Source of the DNA: an uncultured Coriobacteriales bacterium
Lineage (GTDB): Bacteria; Actinomycetota; Coriobacteriia; Coriobacteriales; UMGS124
Direction of reading: 5' to 3'
NCBI GenBank assembly: GCA_903789505.1
Contig: CAIFEU010000090.1
Span: 1 to 10,320 of the forward strand
DNA: 10,320 nucleotides
Translations under genes and position numbers: made by a program
The notes under the pieces: model-generated
What the model was told of the DNA's origin: nothing
The model's input: the letters and a program-made list of their open reading frames with translations, nothing else
Databases searched by the model: none
Part shown: positions 5,641-10,320 of the stretch, piece after piece
Numbering within the stretch: the first letter of the stretch is position 1
How the letters are laid out: each line of letters opens with the position of its first letter

Positions 5641-7332
5641 GCCGAGGTAGGCCGCCGCGGCCTCGGCGGCGCGCTTGCCGGAGTGGACCGCCCAACCCTG
5701 CTGGCTGCCCGTGCAGACGCTGACGTCGTAGGTGGCGCCGTACAGTCCGCCCGCGTCGGAGCCACCGGCGTACAGGCCGGGGATGGGGTCGCCGGACGCG
5801 TCGAGCACCTCGGAGTCGGTGCTCACCCTGAGGCCGCCGCACGTCGTGAAGAAGCCGAGCTTGAGCTTGTAGGCGTAGTACTTGCCGCCGTCGACCGGGA
5901 TCAGCCACTGGGACGGCTTGCCGAACTCGGTGTCGTCGCCGGCCTCGCAGCAGGCGTTGTAGTCGTCGAGCATCTTGGCAAGGGTGTCGGCGTCGCAGCC
6001 GATCTTCTCGGCGAGCTCCTCGACCGTGTCGGCCTCGAAGGCGTTGTCGGGGTTGTTGGCCACCTGGTCGGCGATGTCGTCGCGCAGGGTGGGCAGCGTC
6101 TGGCCCTGCGTGAAGTACTGGCCCATGTCGTTGTAGACGCCGTCGGTCTCGAAGTGCTCGAGGATGGCGTCGTTGATCACCGAGTAGACCTCGTCCTGCC
6201 CCTTGATCGAGTTCCCGGCGTAGGAGAAGTTGGTCGCCGCCCACTCCTCGCTCGTGAAGCGCTTGCCCTTGCCGTTGATCCACAGGATCGGCGAGGCCGT
6301 GAACGCCGCGAACAGGGGCGTGCCGAACGCCGCGCCGTCGGGCTGGCCGCCGTAGAACATCGTGCAGCCGGGGTAGGCGTTCATGCGCCCGCCCGCCGCG
6401 AGGCCCATGCGGATGCCGTCGCCGTTGCGCTGGCCCAGGCCGGCGGGGGCAACGCGGTCGGGGTCGACGCCCGCGTACTCCTGGATCATCTCGGCGTTGT
6501 TCGCGAACCCGCCCGTCGCGAGCACGACGACGGGGGCGTCGACGCGCACGGTGCCGGCGTCGGTGGTGCACAGCAGGCCGGCGACCTTGCCGCCCTCCAT
6601 CACGAGCTGCTGCGCGCTCGTCGACATCAGGTAGCGCACGCCCAGGTCCTGCGCCGCCTTGGTCAGCGTCGACAGGTACAGCTCGCCGGGCAGCCCCGTG
6701 TCGCCCTCCTCGTAGACGTGCCAGGTGGGCAGGCTGTCCCCGTTGGGAATCGCGTACTTGAACTTCACGCCGAGGCTCTCGAGCCAGTCGAAGTTGTCGG
6801 CCGAGTTGGAGAAGAACTCCATTGCCAGGCCGCCGTCGGCCTCCCAGTGGTTGAAGTCCATGCTCCCCGAGAAGCACTGCTCGACCGTCAGGTCGATGCC
6901 AGCCTCGCTCTGCAGGTGCGTCCCGACCGCGAACAGGCCCTCGGTGCACATGCTCGTGCCGCCGGTGAAGTCGCTCTGCTCGACGACGACCACGTCCAGG
7001 CCGAGCTGCGCGGCGCGGACGGCGGCCGAAGTGCCGCACCCGCCCGAGCCGGCGACCACGATGTCGGCGGTGTAGGTCTCGGCAACGTCGGACGCGTCGA
7101 GCGTCGCGGACGCGCCGGACGTGCCCTGCGCGTCGGCGTCGGATGACGAGCCCGCCTTGCCCGACTCCGCTGCCCGCGCCGTGCGCGCGGCGGTCGCGCC
7201 CGCCACCGCGGCGGCGGCACCAGCGACGCCCGCCGCCTCGACGAAGCTCCTGCGCGACATGCGCGCTGCCCCCGAGGCCGTCCCCTCGGCGCCGTCCCTC
7301 GAGGCGCCCTCGCTCACGACGAACTCGCTCAT
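5635..7332 (-). CDS. Tat-exported FAD-dependent reductase-like flavoprotein (fumarate reductase/FccA flavoprotein family)
   Basis: Predicted extracytoplasmic oxidoreductase of 565 residues that would use FAD to reduce (or dehydrogenate) a small organic substrate. A twin-arginine signal is visible: MSRRSF at 25-30, then an Ala/Gly/Val hydrophobic stretch to ~50 and an ARA cleavage site near 52-54. A Ser/Ala/Asp-rich linker leads to the Rossmann motif IVVAGSGGCG (91-100), with the ribose-binding Glu at 118 in VVVVEQS. Later family landmarks are VVVLATGGFANNAEMI, the ILWINGKGKRF segment, TTCGGLRV, and PIPGLYAGGSDAGGLYGATYD near the C-terminus. Length suits a stand-alone flavin domain; there is no CxxCH heme or FMN-binding domain as in Shewanella FccA or UrdA. 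By alignment, the FccA proton-donor Arg (NExTTR) is Ala, the His before TMGG is Thr, and the C-terminal Arg (GANR) is Tyr, so a non-fumarate substrate is likely. The ATG at 7332 has AAGGAG eight bases upstream. It is the second gene of a probable operon with the paralogue ending at 7413. Confidence 0.9.
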   Translation of the reverse strand: MSEFVVSEGASRDGAEGTASGAARMSRRSFVEAAGVAGAAAAVAGATAARTARAAESGKAGSSSDADAQGTSGASATLDASDVAETYTADIVVAGSGGCGTSAAVRAAQLGLDVVVVEQSDFTGGTSMCTEGLFAVGTHLQSEAGIDLTVEQCFSGSMDFNHWEADGGLAMEFFSNSADNFDWLESLGVKFKYAIPNGDSLPTWHVYEEGDTGLPGELYLSTLTKAAQDLGVRYLMSTSAQQLVMEGGKVAGLLCTTDAGTVRVDAPVVVLATGGFANNAEMIQEYAGVDPDRVAPAGLGQRNGDGIRMGLAAGGRMNAYPGCTMFYGGQPDGAAFGTPLFAAFTASPILWINGKGKRFTSEEWAATNFSYAGNSIKGQDEVYSVINDAILEHFETDGVYNDMGQYFTQGQTLPTLRDDIADQVANNPDNAFEADTVEELAEKIGCDADTLAKMLDDYNACCEAGDDTEFGKPSQWLIPVDGGKYYAYKLKLGFFTTCGGLRVSTDSEVLDASGDPIPGLYAGGSDAGGLYGATYDVSVCTGSQQGWAVHSGKRAAEAAAAYLGK

Positions 7333-7340
7333 AGCTCCCT

Positions 7341-7346
7341 CTCCTT
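7341..7346 (-). promoter_or_regulatory. Ribosome binding site of the downstream flavoprotein gene
   Basis: AAGGAG on the minus strand, eight bases before the ATG at 7332, with a further GGGAG in between. It is a strong site that fixes the start and implies independent initiation rather than coupling to the upstream gene. Confidence 0.7.
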
Positions 7347-7353
7347 CCCCATC

Positions 7354-7386
7354 GGCCGGGCGGGCGCGCTTGGCACCCGCCCGGCC
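7354..7386 (-). terminator. Intergenic stem-loop between the two flavoprotein genes
   Basis: A perfect 11-bp stem, ggccgggcggg (7354-7364) with cccgcccggcc (7376-7386), around an 11-base loop. It lies in the 80-bp gap between the stop at 7413 and the next start at 7332. On the transcribed strand it is followed by gatgggg rather than T residues, so a classical terminator is doubtful. A partial attenuator or an RNA-processing/stability hairpin separating expression of the two cistrons fits better. Confidence 0.5.
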
Positions 7387-7412
7387 AGTTCTTCCGACGC
7401 TCCCTCTAGCCC

Positions 7413-9074
7413 CTAGAGCAGGTTCTCCACGATGTGGCGAGCCGCGACGCGCCCGGAGTTGACGTTGTTGCCGCAGCAGGTGGCGCCAATCTGGATGGGG
7501 TAGACCTTGCGGTACAGGCGCACGCCGTCGGTGCCGATCGCGTACAGGCCGGGAATCGGCTCGCCGTCGTCGTCGATGACCTGCATGCTGCGGTTGGTGC
7601 CCAGGCCGCCGATCGCGACCATGATCGCCGGGTCAAGGCGGTACATCGTGAACGGCGCCGTGCGGATCGGCACCATGTTCTCGGCCTTCTTGCCGAACGC
7701 CGCGTCGGACCCGGCGTCGCACATCTCGTTGTAGGAGTCGACGGTCGCCTGCAGGGTGTCGGCGTCCATGCCGAACTTGCCTGCCAGCTCGGCGATCGTG
7801 TCGGCCTGATAGATGTTGTTGGAGGGGCACTTCTCGAGGACGTCGGCAAGCTCGTCAGCGGCATCGGCGTCGCCCACGGAGGTGACGTTGCGCGGGCCGT
7901 TCACGACCGAGTCGATGATGTCGGCGTCGGCCAGGCAGTACACCTGGCTCGTGGCGACCATCGGCATGCAGCCGATCATCACGTTGTCGGCCGTGAGGTC
8001 CTCGTTCACGAAGCGCTCGCCGTCGCGGTTGACCCACAGGAACGATCCGCCAAAGCACAGCTTGCCCGAGGCGTCGCCCTTCCCGAACAGCCCGTCCACG
8101 TTGGGTGCGGCCAGGAAGCAGGCGTCGTCGGTGCAGTCCTGGGCGCCCACGGCGAGGGCCATGTTGATGCCGTCGGCGTTGTTGTGGGGGTTGCCGAGCT
8201 TCTCGAGGTGGTCGAGCTTGTAGCCCCACTTCTCGAGCAGCGCGTCGTTGTAGCCGAAGCCGCCGGTCGCAAGGATGACGCCCTTCGCGTTGACCTGGAT
8301 GGCGTTGCCGTCGGCGTCCTCGGCGATCACGCCGGTGACCTTGGTGCCATCGAACACGAGGCGCTTGCCGGAGGTCGACGTCATGATCTGCACGCCGTAG
8401 CTCTCCGCCTTCTCCTTCATCGGCGGGACGTAGCCCACGCCGGCCATGTTGCCGCCGAACCAGTGCATCGTGGGGTAGAGCCCGCCGTAGTCGTTGATCG
8501 TGCCGCTGAACTGCACACCGTTGGAGACGAGCCAGTCGTAGTTGTCGGCCGAGGCGTTGACCAGGTCGGTCCACAGCACGCCGTCGGGCAGGTGCTGGCC
8601 CACCTCCAGCTCGTGGCGCACAATCGCGCCGGGGTCGAGCTCGATGCCCTGCTCGCGCTGGGCGCTCGTGTTGCAGCCGAAGATTCCCTCGACGCCCGTG
8701 CCGTTGCCGCCCACGTCCTCGCCGGCCTCCAGCAGGATCGTGTTGGCACCCAGCTCGCCCGCCTGCACCGCGGCCGACAGGCCCGACAGGCCTCCGCCGA
8801 CGATCACGATGTCGCAGTCGTAGGTCTGGGAGACCTTCGCCGCGCCGTCCTTGACCGAGGCGAAGTCCGACGCCGCGGACGCGTCGGCCGAGGAGGACGC
8901 CGAGGACTTCTCGGCCTCGGCGGCGCTCGCCATGCGCGACGCGGCGACCATCCCCGCACCCGCGGCGGCGGCGCCGGCGACGAACGCGCGGCGGCTCACG
9001 CCCCGCGTGGCGGTCCCGGTCTGGCTCGCGCTCGTCATGCCCGCGTCAGCGCCCGTGCGCATATCATGTTGCAT
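7413..9074 (-). CDS. Tat-exported FAD-dependent reductase-like flavoprotein, paralogue of the next gene
   Basis: Predicted extracytoplasmic flavoenzyme of 553 residues. The Tat signal has SRRAF at 27-31, followed by AGAAAAGAGMVAAS and a Ser/Ala-rich linker. The Rossmann motif is IVIVGGGLSG (89-98), with Glu116 in ILLEAGE. Family landmarks include VILATGGFGYNDALL, SFLWVNRDGERFVNED, MVAIGGLGTNRS and PIPGLYAIGTDGVRLY. It shares domain order and several stretches with the downstream paralogue (ADT-ELA-K-G-DADTL and DY/SYN--C-AG-D). The expected catalytic Arg of fumarate reductases is Ala in NEDLTADN; neither the substrate His nor the C-terminal Arg is at the aligned positions. There is no heme motif. 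The ATG at 9074 is preceded by AAGGGA seven bases upstream; ATGs at residues 5 and 13 are alternatives that keep the Tat motif. It is first in the minus-strand pair and divergent from the membrane regulator-like gene. Substrate unknown. Confidence 0.9.
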   Translation of the reverse strand: MQHDMRTGADAGMTSASQTGTATRGVSRRAFVAGAAAAGAGMVAASRMASAAEAEKSSASSSADASAASDFASVKDGAAKVSQTYDCDIVIVGGGLSGLSAAVQAGELGANTILLEAGEDVGGNGTGVEGIFGCNTSAQREQGIELDPGAIVRHELEVGQHLPDGVLWTDLVNASADNYDWLVSNGVQFSGTINDYGGLYPTMHWFGGNMAGVGYVPPMKEKAESYGVQIMTSTSGKRLVFDGTKVTGVIAEDADGNAIQVNAKGVILATGGFGYNDALLEKWGYKLDHLEKLGNPHNNADGINMALAVGAQDCTDDACFLAAPNVDGLFGKGDASGKLCFGGSFLWVNRDGERFVNEDLTADNVMIGCMPMVATSQVYCLADADIIDSVVNGPRNVTSVGDADAADELADVLEKCPSNNIYQADTIAELAGKFGMDADTLQATVDSYNEMCDAGSDAAFGKKAENMVPIRTAPFTMYRLDPAIMVAIGGLGTNRSMQVIDDDGEPIPGLYAIGTDGVRLYRKVYPIQIGATCCGNNVNSGRVAARHIVENLL

Positions 9075-9405
9075 CGTAAGGTCCCTTCCCGTAGCTTGTC
9101 AGTCTGCGGCGCCCGCCGCGAGCGCGGCCGCGCCATGCCGCGCGTTCCTCGCGGGCATGTGCGCCGTGGCGCCTTGTCGAGTCGAACGCTAGCCCCGCAG
9201 GCGAAAAGGCGAATCGCCGCGCCATGGTGACGCGCCCGATTTGCGGGGGTGCGGGGACGTTCGGGAGGCATCACTGCCCGATGGCGATGCGCGCTCCGTT
9301 TGCGCAGCTAGCATGGGGTGTAAGTGGCCTTGTGAGGGACACTTTGCCCAGGGGCGTCGTGCTCGGCGGCGAGCAAGGAGGACGCACGGTGAACATGGAG
9401 GGAAG
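9075..9405. promoter_or_regulatory. Divergent intergenic region, expected to hold both promoters
   Basis: 331 bases separate the first minus-strand flavoprotein gene from the plus-strand membrane gene, so both must be promoted from here or just outside. I find no convincing -35/-10 pair on either strand. Visible structure is weak: gctagc palindromes at 9188-9193 and 9307-9312, and ccccgca near 9194 inverted as tgcgggg near 9242. No protein gene is supported, apart from the tiny leader frame at 9389-9421. Confidence 0.45.
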
Positions 9406-9421
9406 ATGGACGCTTCGATGA
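9389..9421 (+). CDS. Possible 10-codon leader peptide overlapping the membrane gene start
   Basis: A GTG at 9389 follows a strong AAGGAGGA (9375-9382) at six-base spacing and would encode VNMEGRWTLR before TGA at 9419-9421. The stop overlaps an in-frame ATG (9418-9420) of the membrane gene in an ATGA arrangement, the usual geometry of translational coupling. The best Shine-Dalgarno in the area serves this frame. It could still be chance; conservation in relatives is needed to decide. Confidence 0.3.
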   Translation: MNMEGRWTLR

Positions 9422-10320
9422 GGCGCAAGGGCTCGGGAGACGGCCGCCCCTCGGGCGCCCCCCGCGCGGCGGGGGGCGGGCGCGGCGCCGCCGCGGGCCG
9501 GCCCGCCCCCCGGCCGGGCGGGGCGGCGAAGGGCGGGGCGCCTGAGGGCGGCCAGGGCCAGGCGCCGTCGTCGCACCCACACGCCCGTGCCGTCAGGCTG
9601 GTCGTCGGCTGGGCGCTGCTGTGGTGCTGGCCCTACGTCGCCTTCATGTCGCCCGCCCCCGACGCCCTGCCGAGCCCCGGCGCCGGCATGGGAGGGGCCG
9701 GCGCCAGCGCGGGCGCGACATTCTGGATCGTCTCGCTGGCGGTGCTGTGCGCGACCGTCGTCGCGCTGGCGGTGCGGAGCCGCTCGCCGCGGACGCGCGC
9801 CCCGCTCGGAAGGCGCGCCGCGACCGCCTGGGCGGGCGTGCTCGCGGCGAGCTGCGTCGCGATGGCGGTCGTGCGCACAGGCACGACCGGGGCGTGGGCC
9901 CTCACCCTCGGCATGGTGGGCGCCGTCGCGAGCGGGGTCAGCTCGGGCTGCCTGCTGGTGATATGGCAGCAGGCGCTCTCGACCCTTTCGTGGAACGAGA
10001 TCGACGCCGGCGTGCCGCTCGGCTACGGCGCCTCGCTCGCGCTCGGGGTCGCCTGCGCGTCGCTCGGCCCGCTTGCGGGCACCGCCCTGCTCGTCGTCCT
10101 CGCCGCCGGCTCCGCGACCCTGCTCGCCCGCGACCCCGTCGCCCTCGCCCCGGGCGCCGCGGGGCCGGCAGCCGGGGCGGCCGCTGGCGGGGCGGGGGCT
10201 CCCGGGGACCGGGGCGCGGCGCCCGCCGTGGGCGGCGCCTCGCCCGCCCGGTGGGTCTGCCCCGCGCTGTGGGTGACGCGCATCTGGGTGCCGCTGGGGT
10301 ACGTCGAGGGGCCGGTCGTA
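9406..10320 (+). CDS. Multi-pass membrane protein, probable N-terminal half of a membrane-bound LuxR-type regulator (partial)
   Basis: Open for 305 codons to the window edge with no stop, so only the N-terminal part is seen. Residues 1-60 are a Gly/Ala/Pro/Arg-rich low-complexity cytoplasmic tail. Hydrophobic segments follow: ~62-81 (AVRLVVGWALLWCWPYVAFM), ~105-123, ~138-156, ~163-188 (ending SSGCLLVIWQQALSTLS) and ~208-241. A Gly/Ala/Pro-rich loop (~245-282) and a further segment starting at PALWVTRIWVPLGYVEG come last. The arrangement, including the polar-tipped LLVIWQQ helix, resembles the ~10-12-helix membrane sensor half that carries a C-terminal LuxR helix-turn-helix in Eggerthellaceae regulators, which often sit beside flavoprotein reductase genes. 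The HTH itself would lie beyond the window, so the regulator call is an inference; a transporter is the alternative. Start ATG 9406 has GGAGG four bases upstream; ATG 9418 is the alternative if coupled to the leader frame. Confidence 0.6.
   Translation, partial: MDASMRRKGSGDGRPSGAPRAAGGGRGAAAGRPAPRPGGAAKGGAPEGGQGQAPSSHPHARAVRLVVGWALLWCWPYVAFMSPAPDALPSPGAGMGGAGASAGATFWIVSLAVLCATVVALAVRSRSPRTRAPLGRRAATAWAGVLAASCVAMAVVRTGTTGAWALTLGMVGAVASGVSSGCLLVIWQQALSTLSWNEIDAGVPLGYGASLALGVACASLGPLAGTALLVVLAAGSATLLARDPVALAPGAAGPAAGAAAGGAGAPGDRGAAPAVGGASPARWVCPALWVTRIWVPLGYVEGPVV
9456..9478 (+). repeat. Short-loop GC hairpin inside the low-complexity 5' coding region
   Basis: A perfect 10-bp stem, cgccccccgc (9456-9465) with gcggggggcg (9469-9478), has a three-base loop 50 bases into the membrane gene. 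Further GC palindromes (ccggcccg/cggccggg type) follow within the next 60 bases. Such stability close to the start codon could slow translation, or may only reflect Gly/Ala/Pro/Arg codons. Confidence 0.5.

Noticed and set aside
3285..5765. An 826-residue minus-strand open frame opposite the MFS-CBS gene
   Set aside because: Composition is His/Arg/Ala/Glu-rich, typical of antisense frames of GC-rich genes, and the opposite strand encodes an unmistakable MFS and CBS protein.
5683..7146. A 487-residue plus-strand open frame opposite the second flavoprotein
   Set aside because: Antisense shadow of the conserved FAD enzyme, with biased composition and no ribosome site or motif.
7434..9230. A 598-residue plus-strand open frame opposite the first flavoprotein
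   Set aside because: Low-complexity Val/Ala/His/Arg translation antisense to a clear Tat flavoprotein; no family resemblance.
9224..9421. A 65-residue plus-strand open frame filling the divergent promoter region and ending at the membrane gene start
   Set aside because: No ribosome site near its ATG, and it would occupy most of the region expected to hold promoters. Only its last ten codons, behind a strong Shine-Dalgarno, deserve attention.
1..10320. CRISPR array, tRNA or rRNA genes, heme-binding CxxCH partners
   Set aside because: Reading through the sequence showed no regularly spaced repeats of CRISPR type, no tRNA-like T-loop/acceptor arrangement, and no CxxCH motif in the recognised proteins.

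Overview
The window reads as high-GC DNA from an anaerobic gut-type actinobacterium, most likely Coriobacteriia and probably Eggerthellaceae. The grounds are very GC-rich coding with C/G third positions, several Tat-exported FAD 'fumarate reductase-like' flavoproteins, and what looks like the membrane half of a membrane-anchored regulator beside them. Genus cannot be fixed from the sequence alone.

Layout. (1) Bases 1-98 are non-coding and hold an imperfect copy of an insertion-sequence end. (2) About 99-1589 is an IS3-family element with one continuous transposase ORF (GTG start at 149) and imperfect terminal inverted repeats. (3) From 1591 to 2799 is the C-terminal ~400 residues of a flavoprotein. 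It has lost its Tat signal and Rossmann FAD-binding start, and it abuts the right end of the IS. A strong hairpin terminator follows at 2843-2887. (4) The stretch 2888-3281 has no gene I can support. (5) From 3282 to 5372 is an efflux-type MFS permease fused to a cytoplasmic pair of CBS domains, an unusual architecture. (6) The convergent intergenic region 5373-5634 carries a GC-rich hairpin and short tandem repeats. (7) Two tandem minus-strand genes (9074-7413, then 7332-5635) encode complete, paralogous Tat-secreted FAD reductase-like flavoproteins separated by 80 bp containing an 11-bp stem-loop. (8) After a 331-bp divergent intergenic region, a plus-strand gene starts near 9406 and runs off the window. 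Its visible part is a multi-pass membrane domain, most like the N-terminus of the membrane-bound LuxR-type regulators common in Eggerthellaceae.

How they may work together (inference). The divergent pair 'membrane regulator / two Tat flavoproteins' looks like a substrate-responsive module for reducing an organic electron acceptor outside the cytoplasmic membrane. None of the three flavoproteins keeps the proton-donor Arg or the carboxylate-binding His/Arg of classical flavocytochrome c fumarate reductase at the positions where I align them, so the substrate is probably not fumarate. No heme motif (CxxCH) or quinol-oxidising partner is visible, so electrons must come from a component encoded elsewhere. 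The IS and the broken flavoprotein suggest loss of a third family member through IS-associated rearrangement.
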